NCBI GenBank assembly: GCA_033297205.1
Contig: MU859270.1
Location: 1 to 59,572 of the forward strand
Direction of reading: 5' to 3'
DNA: 59,572 nucleotides
Source: Pseudoneurospora amorphoporcata
Taxonomy: Eukaryota > Ascomycota > Sordariomycetes > Sordariales > Sordariaceae
The notes under the pieces: generated by a model
The model's database searches: none
Seen by the model: only the letters and a program-made list of their open reading frames with translations
Told to the model about the DNA's origin: nothing
In this document: piece after piece, positions 1 to 11,298 of the stretch
How the letters are laid out: every line of letters begins with the position of its first letter
How positions within the stretch are numbered: the stretch's first letter is position 1
Made by a program: the position numbers and the translations under genes

Positions 1-98
1 TGATACCTTACCCCAATTCACAAATTTTATACACCACGCGGTTTTCCCTAACCCTATTTCCGTCAAACTAAAACAATAAAATTTTTGGGCCAAAAAAC

Positions 99-99
<1 letters not shown>

Positions 100-143
<44 letters not shown>
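100..143. repeat. Poly-A/poly-T homopolymer
   Basis: An uninterrupted run of 44 A on the plus strand. It lies inside the presumed first intron of the minus-strand epimerase-like gene, where it reads as a poly-T tract. Its exact length may be unreliable because of sequencing or assembly. Confidence 0.9.
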
Positions 144-145
<2 letters not shown>

Positions 146-175
146 AAATGGAGAGGGTAGGAAAGGGGAACATAC

Positions 176-438
176 TCCTTCCCAACAGCATTCTGACTAA
201 TTCCCAGCGCCCAAACGCATCCCGTTGCTCCCTTCAACTGGCTGAGCAAGTCACTATCGTACTTGTCAAAATCCTTTTGAAGAATGACGTTGATACGCGA
301 CGGGTCTTTGGCGTCTTCGGCCATCTTGACGGGTCGTCGGCTGATGATGGAGATCTTGGTGATTTCTTTTGTCTTCATCATAGCGTCGAGGACGGCCGAG
401 CCGACGAGGCCGGTGGCGCCTGTTAGGATTAGATGCAT
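176..438 (-). CDS. NAD(P)-binding epimerase/NmrA-like oxidoreductase, 5' exon only
   Basis: This is the first exon of a gene that runs off the left edge. It reads 87 codons plus two bases from the ATG at 438 and ends at a GTATGT donor (175-170). The N-terminus MHLILTGATGLVGSAVLDAM carries the Rossmann motif TGATGLVG (residues 6-13), typical of extended or atypical short-chain dehydrogenases of the NmrA/HTATIP2 type, which bind NAD(P) and often act as oxidoreductases or redox sensors. The segment ISRRPVK after beta-2 fits a nucleotide-ribose or phosphate contact. The following intron contains a 44-base A tract on the plus strand. I could not place the second exon before the edge, so length and substrate are unknown. 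The fold is certain enough; the specific family within it is inferred. Confidence 0.75.
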
Positions 439-835
439 TTTGCGTTTGGTGTTGGTGGTATTGTGGGTGTGTGTGTTGGCCGTGTGTGGGTGGGTTATGA
501 AGAACGACGAAAGGAAGGGAACGGTTGAAAAGAATGGGGGAGGGATGTGTGAAAGAAATATATATCATTCAGTTATCAACATGTATAAAGCGGCCGACAG
601 AATAATGATGCTATTCAACCCTATCAGCCCTGTCGTCGTCAGTTCTCGAATCTGACATAAGCCGAAGCCGCCGCGTTGAGTCTCGCTCGTGCCTTAAGTC
701 TAACTCCTTCCATCCAATGAGATCTCTGGTCTTACTTACCTCCGGGGCTCCGCGGGGTCCCAATATCCGGGAGCGGGCCGGAGCGGGTTTGCGGCCGAAT
801 ATCACTGCAAAAGTGGGGAGTGGTTCCGACGACGA
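439..835. other. Intergenic, 5' flank of epimerase-like gene
   Basis: This 397-base gap lies between the start of the epimerase-like gene and the stop codon of the 590-residue gene, both on the minus strand. It must hold the promoter and leader of the former and the 3' UTR of the latter. No conserved element or additional gene was recognised. Confidence 0.6.
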
Positions 836-2608
836 CTACGCCCTTCCAATAACCCACGCCCTCTCCATCACCACCTTGGGTTCGTTAGGCTCGCATCTCG
901 CCAACGCTCCAAACGGGATAAAAGCGATGTACTTGACCCTGACGGTATTGATCTCCTTTCCTTCCGTCGTCAACTTCAACTGGCCCATTTTCTCGTGCCA
1001 TCGCGGATCGATCAATGGCTTTCCTGTCTTGTCCACTCTCGGTTCCCACTCGGGAGGATCTTCGTCGTTGTCGGCTTCTTCGTCGCTACTCTTTGATGCC
1101 ATTTCGATCCGCAATGGCACCGGCGACTTCCTAATCGCTAGCTTGAGATCCACAGCCTGCTGGCAGAGTTGCTCAATGGTATTTGCAACCATTTTCTTAT
1201 TTCGGGCAAACGTGAACTTCATCAAGGGTTCAAGGTAGCCTATGAGTGTTTGGGCTGCGCTCTTCGCTTCGGCCGTCAAAATCCCTTGGCGAAGTTGTTT
1301 GAAGAGGTTGATGTTGACCGCTCGCCATTTTGCTTCGCTTTTTTGTCCCACTGTCATGTATGTCCTCGTTAGCATTCCATCCCTCCCAGGACCAAAGTCG
1401 ACGGCGTAAAACATACCTTTCCCATGCCTCATCAAAAACCCCTCAATCTCCTCCAACTGCCTCTCCACCCGTCCCGTCTCCCCGCGCTCATCCGCCTCCT
1501 CCTCCAGCTCCGCTCCAAACGTCCTATGCCCCGGTCTCAGAATCCTCGAATACAGTACCTGGAAAATCGCAGCCATAACCAAATACCTCCTCACCTCCAC
1601 CGACGTGTTGCCGAAAAGCTGCTTGTCGGGAACCCACGGCAAGCGCATGATATCCACCTCCGTCACCTTCGCCTTCGTTTCGAGCTGTAGTGCAGAACTA
1701 CATACAAACTCCCACACTTTTGCTCTAAAAGTCACAAACATCTCCCTCACTCTCTCCAAAGCCATTTCCTCCCACTTTTGTTCTCCCTCCCCTCCTTCCT
1801 TATTAAATGCATCCTCCCAAAGCCCCCACCCCCCCTCCCGCTCCCTAACCAACCGCTCAATCTCCCTCTCCCTCTCCCTGGCAACTCTCTTCGCCTGTCT
1901 CACTTGCTCCTCCAACTGCTCGAAATCCCACTGATACGAGATCCTAATCCTCTCCCCCATTCTTTTCAATGCATCAGCAGAGTTCTGCGCGACCATCTTC
2001 TCGACTTTATCCAGATGTGGAACCAGTTTTCTCTTTAGAGTTTTTTGAACCGCTTCGTCGATGGTTTGGTACAGCGCCGGTTCGGAGAGGAAGCCCAGGG
2101 GTCCCAGCCCACCAGTTCGCTGGCGCTGGCGCTGGTGGCGTTGTCGTTGACGTTGGCCGTCGAGCATTATTAGGTCTGGGTCTGAGGTGTTTGATGAGTT
2201 GTTTGAGTTTCCGCTGCCGCCAAGCGTCGTTTTGAGGAGTGAAGTGTAAGAGATGTCACCTTTTGGGTGATCGGCTTCGTTGGTGTCGGAGTCGGAGTCG
2301 GAGTCACTGCTGGAGGAGGAGGAGGAGGGGTGGAGGATGGTGCCGTCGACAAAGTCGCCTTCTGTTGCGCGCCAGTGCGCGGGTTCCTTGTTCCATTTTA
2401 CTCGCTTGGTCGGTCGCTGGGTGTCCTTGTCGTCGTGTTTGGCGGAGGAGAGCATTGGGATGTAAGGGAAGCGAATGAATTTGCGGCTTTTGGTCAGGGG
2501 CATGGAAAAGAGAGGGACGCGAGGGGGTTCGAGTTCGTTGTAGTCAGGCGCGTTGGGGGAAGGAGGGTAGCGGCGTCTGGCACCACGGTTGGCGGTTGAG
2601 GGGAGCAT
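836..2608 (-). CDS. Hypothetical protein, 590 aa, coiled coil and low-complexity regions
   Basis: An uninterrupted 590-codon reading frame starts at the ATG at 2608. I do not recognise the family. Visible parts are a basic, Pro-rich N-terminus, a Ser run followed by Asp-Ser repeats (about residues 95-108), a QR-repeat patch (about 152-164), and a strongly charged helical stretch rich in Arg and Glu (about 215-257) likely to form a coiled coil. A long predominantly helical region follows to about residue 500, then an acidic patch and a short C-terminal block. There is no signal peptide or transmembrane helix. The length and the codon-biased helical middle make it a probable real gene. The Ser/Asp tract and lack of catalytic motifs suggest a nuclear or scaffolding role, but that is inference only. 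Confidence 0.7.
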   Translation of the reverse strand: MLPSTANRGARRRYPPSPNAPDYNELEPPRVPLFSMPLTKSRKFIRFPYIPMLSSAKHDDKDTQRPTKRVKWNKEPAHWRATEGDFVDGTILHPSSSSSSSDSDSDSDTNEADHPKGDISYTSLLKTTLGGSGNSNNSSNTSDPDLIMLDGQRQRQRHQRQRQRTGGLGPLGFLSEPALYQTIDEAVQKTLKRKLVPHLDKVEKMVAQNSADALKRMGERIRISYQWDFEQLEEQVRQAKRVAREREREIERLVREREGGWGLWEDAFNKEGGEGEQKWEEMALERVREMFVTFRAKVWEFVCSSALQLETKAKVTEVDIMRLPWVPDKQLFGNTSVEVRRYLVMAAIFQVLYSRILRPGHRTFGAELEEEADERGETGRVERQLEEIEGFLMRHGKGMFYAVDFGPGRDGMLTRTYMTVGQKSEAKWRAVNINLFKQLRQGILTAEAKSAAQTLIGYLEPLMKFTFARNKKMVANTIEQLCQQAVDLKLAIRKSPVPLRIEMASKSSDEEADNDEDPPEWEPRVDKTGKPLIDPRWHEKMGQLKLTTEGKEINTVRVKYIAFIPFGALARCEPNEPKVVMERAWVIGRA

Positions 2609-3402
2609 TGAATACCTCCGGCTGGGTCAGATACAGTGATGTTGAAGTCTAAGCTTGATGTGATATACCGAGTTCGTTCGAGTTTCGGCGATGAAGAATG
2701 TTTCGGATGGGATGCCAGAGGATACAGTTCTTGACCTAGCTTTGAAGAGGTTGCCTCATGATAGGTGAGTAGTATTTGCACGCGCGTCAAGAAAGCGAAG
2801 TCAATCAACAAAGGAATTGGTTTGAACATCGACTTACCATTGGGTTCCGTTTCAGACCTGGACTTTGTTCCCTTTGTTGGGATGTATGCCTTATCCAACC
2901 TTTCAGGAGCATCAAAGATGCACGGCCGGTTTGGGAAAGGTTGGCTATCCAGGTGTCTCTGTTAGCTCATTGTTATCAAGTTGAACCGTGGAAGCCGAGA
3001 TTGGCGATGCGATTGCGCAGTTTGGTCGGAGAAATACTTGATATCCCAAAAATGATCTTCATTGCCATGCGCAGTATATGAGGAGATGGCGTTCATCGAT
3101 AAATATGGAGGCTTGTTGAAAGCCAACTCAATGTTAATCTATGTCCACTACTGTGTATGATACAGGGCTTATGGATCTCTGCGCAATGATGACCTGTTGT
3201 TCCATCCACATCGCTCTCGTCATCCCCGTGATAGCACCATGAGTTGATGTCCTTGGGAGAGGTCATGTCTGAATGCCTTGGAGCCAAGGGAGTATCCTCC
3301 ACGAAGGTACTGTCGGGTTCTCGTCGCTCAACTCAAGTGCCTCGCTTGCCGTTGTTTACAACCCGGGCTCAAGCGCTAGCCTTGAATGATTGTCAACATG
3401 TC
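2609..3402. other. Intergenic, no gene seen
   Basis: This stretch separates the start of the 590-residue gene from the 3' end of the dynamin-like gene. Only short frames without domain signatures occur on either strand. It should hold the promoter of the 590-residue gene and the 3' UTR of the dynamin-like gene. Confidence 0.6.
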
Positions 3403-5946
3403 TCACAGACTAGAAGGGGGTTTCAGGAGTTGTACCTCTGTATTCTGCGGCTGCTTTTTCTCATCCTTCTTCGCTTTGGCCTTGCGCTTGACTGCGCCAC
3501 CGAATGGGCCAAGTGTCTTCTGAGCCCCAGACGTAGAGTCGGCCTCAGAGGTTGCGGAGACAAATAGCGAGTCTACTCCTTCGTCAGTATCGAACAATAC
3601 GACTTGTGATGGGATGCTGGGCCTTACTACCAGTGAACTTCATCCCAGTAAAGCGTTTGCAAGTGTCCATGCCCTTCTGAAGTACCGTAAGCTGCTTGGT
3701 GAGCTGTTCTCGTTCAATACGACTGTCCTCGGATTCGCCCGCGATGATGGCGATCTGCTTGGAATCCATTTCGAAGATTGTGACAGGAGACAGGATACTC
3801 GCAAGAGCGTCGACCAGCTTATCTTCAATCACCTGGGCGGCCATATCATCGATGAAACGCTTCATCGCTACCTAGGATAGGTTTCCGTGTCAGCGGGTGT
3901 TGCAAGAGGCACTGCGTGAAGGGGCGTCATCTCATCTCATACCGTATAGTAGGCGTTGAGGCAGCTCAAGGCTTCATGGGCCCCAAAGCGTTGTGGGTTT
4001 GGTTCAGTGCCTGCCAGGGCATCCACAAGTTCCTTGATGTTGGTTCCGCCTGAGTGAGTCTGTCCGCAGCCGGAACAATACCCAGACTTTGGGTGTTGAA
4101 TGATTGTTTCTGCACATGCACTGCCGAAGAACGAGCGTACAGCCTTTTCCAGCCTCTTTTTCGACTGCTCCTCTCGGGCAATGTGCAGCGCCTCAGTAAA
4201 GGACTGGTTGTAGGTGATCGGATGGCCGATCTGGTGCGGTGTCAGAAGCTCGCTGGCCTTATCCATCATATCAGTCAAGATTTCGTCCATATACGGCCCG
4301 AAGATCTCCTTCTTCAAGGACTTCAAGGTCGACGCATCCGCGATGTAGGCTATAATGAGCTCAAGAAATTGGTTGGCAGCCTCCCAAGCTTTCTGGACGT
4401 GCTGACGAGCCAAATCACCCCAGGGTCGGGCTTGTTCCAGGAACAAATCCGAAACGATCATGGGATTGAAGGTCCCCGGCAGCTCCCGACCTTTGGTACG
4501 CTTCAGGAGGTTCTCAATGTGCTCAATGAACTTCTCTTCAGAAATCGAGACCATCTGATCACCAACGACGCTGGAATGGTATGTCTCAATCGCGTAGTGA
4601 TGGCCGCGGGACGCAATCTCGTCGGCGAAATTCTCATTGAGGTTTTGTACCACGGCTCGGATTCGCTGCCTGTAACCAGTGTCGGTCTTGGCGTCCTTGA
4701 AGAAGTCATGGTTGTAAGTGCCATCCACAGCAGCCTTCACAAGTGACTGGAAATACTGGCTAAGCGTGTACAGGTAGAGACGCTGTTCAGCTTCCTTCGC
4801 CCTAGGATCACCGAGCTTCTGGATCTGAGCATTGCATGCCTCAAACTTGGTCTCGATCTCCTGCATCACACTGGGAAGCTCAGAGGCAATCTGTTTGAGC
4901 AAGACCTTGCTCAGTCTCTCACGAAGCTTGTCAATGCCAAGATGGGCGAGGGGAAGTTCAGTCCACGCGCCCTGGCTGAAGAACTGTTGCTCCATGGTGT
5001 CACGGTCGACATCGTTCTTGGCTTCCTTGTCGGAATCCTTGTTCCGAAGCACATGCCAACCAAGACGGAACTCGACTTCCTGATTCTTGGCCAGGTCGAC
5101 GTACTGCTTTTCACTCTCGGACCCAGGATGTAAAGTATCAGGCTTGGTGATGATACCGAGAGTGCGGTGGCCGCGGGGGTCGGCTGCGCGAGCCAACTTC
5201 AACACCACCTGGTTTGCAAAGTCGTTTTTGGCCGAGACGACTGCCAAAATGATACTCCTGGGCTGTTTCATGTAAGACCAGACGACGTTTTGGATCAGCT
5301 GGACATCCGCAGCAGTTTGGTTTTTCGTTTCCGAATGGATGAGACCGGGAAGATCAACGATGGTGAGATGTGGACGATCGGGACCAGTGATCTCAACGCG
5401 GAGGCGATGGTTGGAAAACGCCTTGCCTTGAGTGGTCGAGATTCCCATGTAGTTCTTGGCCTTTTCGATAATATCCGGCAGCAGGTCGAATGAGGTCATC
5501 TTTTCCTCGAAGCCAGATAGAGCCTTTCGCTCAGCCGCTTGGGCGTCTTCATGAGGTACAATAGAAACATGGGCGCTTATGTCGAGGGTGCGGCGCAAAA
5601 CAACTTCGGTGGGAAAACGAGTGCACAAGTTCGCCTTGATGGGAAAGGCGACGCCAGAGATGGCCTCCAGGACCGAGCTCTTGCCGGATGATTGATCACC
5701 GCAGACAATGATCTGGGGTAGTGAGACGTAGTTGTTGATGCCCTCTAAACGAAGACGATCAATGGCATCCAAGAGTTCTTGTTGGTCCTTGGAGCATAAC
5801 TTGCTCAAGGCACCACTTTGGAAGGATACCATATCTTGGGCCGAACCACTAGTGATTGTGGGGAGAGGCAGGAGACTAAACGACGGGTATTTCGAGAGGG
5901 TTGTTTGGCGTTGGGACTGAGAGGCCAAGTCTGCGAAGGGTGGCAA
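3403..5946 (-). CDS. Dynamin/Mx-like large GTPase, 804 aa
   Basis: Three exons (5946-3943, 3871-3631, 3572-3403) give 804 residues. The introns are GTATGA...TAG and GTAGTA...TAG, and the reading frame is kept across both. The GTPase domain is intact: P-loop GDQSSGKS (83-90), switch-2 DLPG (198-201) and TKPD (267-270). A helical middle/stalk region follows. Exon 2 encodes a GTPase effector domain, recognisable from RFIDDMAAQVIE and the IAGE...ER..L pattern. There is no PH or proline-rich domain, so it belongs to the fungal Mx-like or Vps1-related soluble dynamins, which hydrolyse GTP to remodel membranes. A GYCSGCGQTH segment near residue 620 has a CxxC pair that is unusual for dynamins. The last exon adds a Lys-rich tail. 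The cellular role is not determined by the sequence. Confidence 0.93.
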
Positions 5947-8011
5947 GAGGTTGAGGGCGTAGTGTCCTTGTGCTTCATCGTCTGAACACGTCTGGACGGG
6001 GCAATTCTTAAGTAGGGAGTTTCCAACAAAATATATGCTCGTTTGAGAGCAGATTAAAAGCGACTCTCAAACGATGGACGGAGAGACACCGTGAAAGTGT
6101 TAGCAACCGATGCAAGCAGCCAGAATTTACTAGCTATTCACAGGAGACGTACTCATCCGAGTGTCAGGCTTTGATGTTCAAAGACCAACCTTGGTTGGTG
6201 CCCCTGAAGCCCAAAGTCCTCTTGCACCCTCTCCAACGACCACTACAAACACTTGTCAGCAGAACATACGGTCTTTGGAGCCACTGCATTGGGCCTTTGG
6301 CGTTAATGATAAGCAGTATCCCGTCCTCGAGCGACGACAAATGGGGCGTCCGTCATGCTGGCCTGTATATCTATAGTATATCCCGTCAGGCCCTAACGCT
6401 GGGGCCGGTATCTGATGCTGAATCATCGCTTGATGTGTGTGTACGATGGAGCCTTGCGACTTGATGGTGGAATCTTGATATGGGTTTGGAACGCGGATGG
6501 GTATGGATCGAATCGGATGTTCTCTTTGAACGAACGGGCTTTGGTTCATCGGACGGAAGACTGGCTATTGCGCGATCGATGTCTCGGAAAAGTCATGTGT
6601 TCGAATGGCCGGTGTTGTATTGGGCGGTCGCGGGTTGTTGATATCGAGCGCGATAAGATCGGACAACTGGGAGGGTGAGTGAGCAAAACGAAAAAGACGA
6701 AACTGCTGCCGATTTGATGAAGATGGCCGGGGAGTTCCCGTTGTCTCTGGAACGGGAAGAGAGCGAGCATTGAAACCTCGATTCGTGCCGCGGCTCACCG
6801 ACCAGTCGCGGACATTGCCGTATGCCTGGAAAGTGGCCGACTGTTGCGCCTTCCTTTTCAAAGTTGGACGATGCGATTTTTTCTGGTTGCAATTGCTGTT
6901 CCTGAATTGAATCTCAATTGCTCGTTCGGATGTGACGGCGCGGATCAGTGGATGAGGAGGGGGAGCATCCCAGTCCATGCATTAGCCCTGGCTGCTAGGG
7001 CCCACTATCTCCGTAAATTTGGACCAATGATTGGCCGATTGAGAAATCCGAGGACCATCCGCCAAGACCAACACATGCGAGCAAAAAGAACTTAAACATC
7101 AGACGGTGGACACTGGACATTGGCAGTTGCAATTGGAAATCGGACAAATCAACTTTGGGCAAGTCCTCACAACTATCACGATTCTTCCCTCGGCTTCCTT
7201 ATACTTTTATATCTACAAGCCGCTACAATAGCACCTTACAAATTCATCTGCTTGTTCCCGTCTGTCCTGTTCGTTTTGGTCTGAGACAAGACATCTCGGC
7301 CTTTCTTCATTCCCATCCTTGTCAAGATGCCAATGTCAACAACAACGCCGGAAAGCGAACAAGGCTTCAACATAGTAGATATAGACACGTTATAGATGTC
7401 TCGAGGGGGTTGATGTGTTATATGCTCGGCAGTATTCATCGGATACAATAACCACCAACCCGGGCCACCATCAACAAGAGAACAGACAATGGCAGGATGT
7501 GAGATCCAATCCCACCAACAATGGCCAAGTCCAAGACAAGCCCGACTGATACCAAGACCTTGCCCAAGACTTGTCGACATGTCGTGTTGGCCGCCGAATG
7601 GAAGATGCAAATATGTACCTTTGACAAGCTGAATGTAATAACCCGGCCGATCCACCTCCACCGCTCCACCTTTTTCGTCATGTCCACCCTCTTGGCCTCC
7701 TGCAACTAACCATTCCTGAAGCCTCGCCGCCCTCGGGCTGACTTCTTCCCCGTGTCCCCTTTCTTTCCCCGGAATCGTTCGCTTTCACAAGCACTACACT
7801 ACTAAAGCCGGATTCTCCATTCTTGGCAACCTCTCCTGGACCTTCCCCAAGGCGCTGTCGGGCCATGTCTCCAAAGTGGAAGTAGCCCAAAGTGTCCAGT
7901 TCACTTCCCTTCTCTCATCTCCATTCCTGTCGATTCCCACTTTGTTTCTCCTTTCATCCCTTCTCCCCATCACCATCGCCTGTCTCTGGGAGAAACACTT
8001 GCAACAAGGCA
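5947..8011. other. Long intergenic region between divergent dynamin and UGDH genes
   Basis: This 2-kb gap separates two divergently transcribed genes and must contain both promoters. The part nearest the UGDH start (about 7700-8000) is C/T-rich on the plus strand, as is common in fungal leaders. Short frames such as 6565-6978 (minus) lack any domain, bias or splice support, and I left them out. No repeat was recognised. Confidence 0.55.
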
Positions 8012-10180
8012 ATGGCCCATCAGTTGCCCTCGACCCTCGATCTGGGGAACGACGTTAGTCTCGACGTCTCCACTGCGCCAACGACCCCAGGAAGCAACTT
8101 GTCCTTCAGTCCCGTCCTCCAGGCTGCGGATCAACAATCGGGGATCCCCGCTATGAAGCCCCAGAGTGCCTCCAGGTCGTTGTCGTCCACGCTGTTCGAC
8201 ACTACGGCCAGGACACCACCAGTTCGCAATATCTGCTGTGTTGGCGCCGGCTATGTTGGTGAGTTCTGCACTTCTGTGGGGGGGGGGTTACAGTCAAGTG
8301 TTCGTAGACTAACAAACCTCCAGGTGGCCCTACTGCGGCTGTTATTGCCTTCAACAACCCCCATATCCGAGTGACGGTATACGACAAGGACGAGAAGCGC
8401 ATCCGAAGATGGAACTCCGTACACCCCCCCATCTATGAACCCGGCTTGAACCATATCTTGCGCATCGCCCGAGACGGAGCCAAGGAATGCGCCATCGAGG
8501 CCCGGCCCCTCTCTGTTACAAACACCACATCCTCTAATACGCCAGATGTCTCGGATGCTTCAACTCCAGCCTCAGAGTGCGGCAGCCAGTGCGGAGACCA
8601 TGTTTCCAAGCCCATTGCTGCCCGCCAGCCGAACCTCTTTTTCACAGCCGATGTGGCCAAGTCCATCAGCGAGGCCGATATCGTGCTGATTGCTGTCAAC
8701 ACGCCGACCAAGAGCCGTGGTGCTGGCGCAGGTGCTGCGACGGACATGACTGCTTTCGAGGCGGTTACTAATGTAGTTGCGCAACATGCTCGGCCGGGCG
8801 CCATCATTGTAGAAAAGTCTACAGTTCCCTGCCGGACAGCGCAGTTTGTACAAGACACTGTAAGGAGAATCAACCTGTTCAAGGAAAGGGATTGACCGGC
8901 TAACTGTTTTCTAGCTTGCGCTCCATAGGCCCGGTGTTCACTTCGAGGTTCTCAGCAACCCCGAGTTCTTGGCTGCCGGAACTGCTATCAAGGATCTCCT
9001 CAACGCAGACCGTATCTTGATCGGCTCCAGCCTTACACCCTCTGGTCAGCGCGCTGCCGCCGCTTTAGCATCCGTCTACTCCGCCTGGATCCCGAGGTCA
9101 CGCATCATCACTACCAATGTGTTCAGTTCCGAGCTCGCCAAGCTTGTCGCAAACTCGATGCTCGCCCAGCGCATCAGCAGCATTAATTCGATTGCGGCCA
9201 TGTGCGAGGCGACTGGCGCTGATGTCACCGAGGTCGCTGGCGCAATTGGTGCCGATCCCCGTATCGGCAGCAAGTTCCTCAAGGCCGGTATCGGTTTCGG
9301 CGGCAGCTGCTTCAAGAAGGATGTGCTCAGTCTGGCTTACCTTGCCGAGAGCCTCCAACTACCCGAGGTGGCAGACTACTGGCGGAATGTCATCACGATG
9401 AATGAGTTCGCCAGGAACAGGTTCGCTTCGCGTGTTGTGAGGTGTCTTAACAACACCCTCATTGGCAAAAAGCTCACCATTCTCGGTTATGCCTTCAAGA
9501 AGGACACCAACGATACACGTGAGTCACCAGCAGTGGAGATCATCCGGACGTTGGTCGAGGAAGGGCCACGAGAGATCGCTGTCTACGACCCCTGCTGCAA
9601 CCCAGCGCAGATGGCCGAGGATATCGGTCGCTATGTGGGCGCTGAGGTGCTACAGAGGAACGGCGGTCCTGTCATCGTCTATGCGGATGCCTACGAAGCC
9701 TGCCACTCCTCGGATGCGCTGCTGATTACGACCGAGTTCGACGAGTTCAAGAACACAGGCGAGCCAGTATCGGCGTCTGCCGAGGTCCTGGCCCCCAAGG
9801 CTGCTCCTGTCAAGGCTGTCGTCCCTGACCCACGGCCGTTTAAGGGCGACGAGCCAACTGAAACTGAGCTCCTGGCTCTGCATACCTTCTTGCTGCAGTC
9901 AACAGATGCGGAAGATAAGGAAGACCCATTACACCGCTTTAACGCTGTACCGGACTGCGCTGAGGACTGCCCAGACTGCTACATCGAGAGGGTGACGGGC
10001 ACCATTGGATACGGAGCAGGGCAGGAGCATGTCTTCAAGGGCAGACTCGATTGGAGGAAGGTTCACTATCACATGCATAAGCCTCACTGGGTGTTTGATG
10101 GTCGGGGGGTATTGGAGGTGGCCGGTATGGAGAAGTTGGGCTTCCGGGTGGAGAGTGTTGGTCGCCAGGGGAGGGTCTAG
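8012..10180 (+). CDS. UDP-glucose 6-dehydrogenase, 682 aa
   Basis: Three exons (8012-8258, 8324-8859, 8915-10180) join in frame to 682 residues. The enzyme oxidises UDP-glucose to UDP-glucuronate with two NAD+, in the cytosol, feeding glucuronate- and xylose-containing glycans. Seen in the sequence: the Rossmann motif VGAGYVGGPTAAVIA starting near residue 77, EFLAAGTAI (about 278-286), the catalytic-region lysine in ELAKLVANS (about 337), the catalytic cysteine in GFGGSCFKKD (Cys393), and GYAFKKDTNDTRES in the UDP-binding domain. It is longer than typical eukaryotic enzymes of about 470-490 residues: there is a roughly 70-residue Ser/Thr/Pro-rich N-terminal extension, a Ser-rich insertion after the first Rossmann region, and a C-terminal tail with a clustered CxxxCxxC motif. 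The intron 1 donor GTGAGT and intron 2 donor GTAAGG are canonical. Confidence 0.95.
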
Positions 10181-10862
10181 GGGTTTCTTTCATCCATGTC
10201 CCACTGGAATGTATAAGACGAATTGTAATGGAAAGTATGGCCTGAAATGGCTGCTATGATTATGTTCGGATAGCCATAGTTGGCAAGAATATCCAAGACA
10301 ACGGAGGCACGCACGGTATCGATGCCTCCAACAGTGACAGGGGTAGCTTCGCCTGTCGCATTTCTCGGTATATATATTTATATAATTCTCATAACTTTCT
10401 CGTCATATTTGGTCCCTTGTTTTCGAGATAGCTTTCCCCGTCCTAATCTTTTACCTAGACTACTTTCCAACCAGGGCCGCGGATAGCCGTCAGCCGCTGG
10501 TGAGGCTGTTCACAAGGCAACACTGGCAGATGCCCACTGTCGAATTAGGTGTTTGGGCATCAAGGCAGGAACTCCCGTACTTTTTGATCACTGAGTGTCG
10601 AGGGAATGATCATGATGGCTTATTGATTATCACCCCGCCACTTCACCGCCCTCTCACCTTCCTCGCCTTTTCACCTCGGCTTGTCGTTCTTGTGCCCCCC
10701 ACATCCCGCCTCGTGTCCACCCCCACACCGCCCCGCCCTTTCCTGGGGTACATGTCCCGTGCAAAGTCGTTGAAATTCACTTGCACGTAAGACATTATGG
10801 GGAAGCGGAGTCCAGTGCATACATAGTCGACGGAGTATCTCCAATTTCAACGGTTGCGAAAC
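10181..10862. other. UGDH 3' flank
   Basis: This region holds the UGDH 3' UTR and spacer up to the first MITE. No gene or strong secondary element was seen. Confidence 0.5.
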
Positions 10863-10864
10863 TA

Positions 10865-11188
10865 CCGTATAAACTCGGGAAATTGACTTTCGGGAAACCG
10901 CTTTTCAGGCACATTCACGTACAGATTTAAGCACATATTACAGCATATGTGCCAACCGTACCCTCTGTGAAGGAGGGTAAAGTCTGGCGCCCCACCCTCC
11001 AGTCCCAGCCAGACTGATAAGGGAAAAAGACTGGGCACAATAATTTCGAATTTACAGTGCTCCGGGGTGGCAACACATCTTCCCCACCCAAGTTGGCGGG
11101 CATACATATGCCTGGCATCGGGCAGGAAAATGGCATATATGTGCCTGAAAAGCGGTTTCCCGAAAGTCAATTTCCCGAGTTTATACGG
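10865..11188. mobile_element. MITE-A: 324-bp element with perfect 50-bp terminal inverted repeats
   Basis: Bases 10865-10914 and 11139-11188 are exact inverted copies over 50 bp, starting CCGTATAAACTCGGGAAATT. The element is bounded on both sides by TA (10863-10864 and 11189-11190), the target duplication expected for Tc1/mariner-type transposition. The 224-bp interior has no meaningful ORF but contains a smaller hairpin with GGAGGGT/ACCCTCC arms. It is best read as a non-autonomous MITE. The complete identity of the two arms suggests a recent insertion or a selected structure. Its termini resemble those of MITE-C nearby (both CCGTA-W-W-AACTCG). Confidence 0.9.
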
Positions 11189-11298
11189 TACCTATCGAAA
11201 CAAGGAACTCCGCTTGTTAGCAATCTTGTAGGAGACTATCGACCGCGCATGTGGATGATAGCCTCCATCCTCATATCACCCATCTTCGTTAACGGGTA

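Noticed and set aside
85..426. Plus-strand frame with a long Lys run at the left edge
   Set aside because: It is the antisense of the epimerase-like exon, starts at TTG and is driven by the poly-A tract.
6565..6978. 137-codon minus-strand frame upstream of UGDH
   Set aside because: It has an ATG but no domain, no splice support and low-complexity composition; it is more likely promoter or leader sequence.
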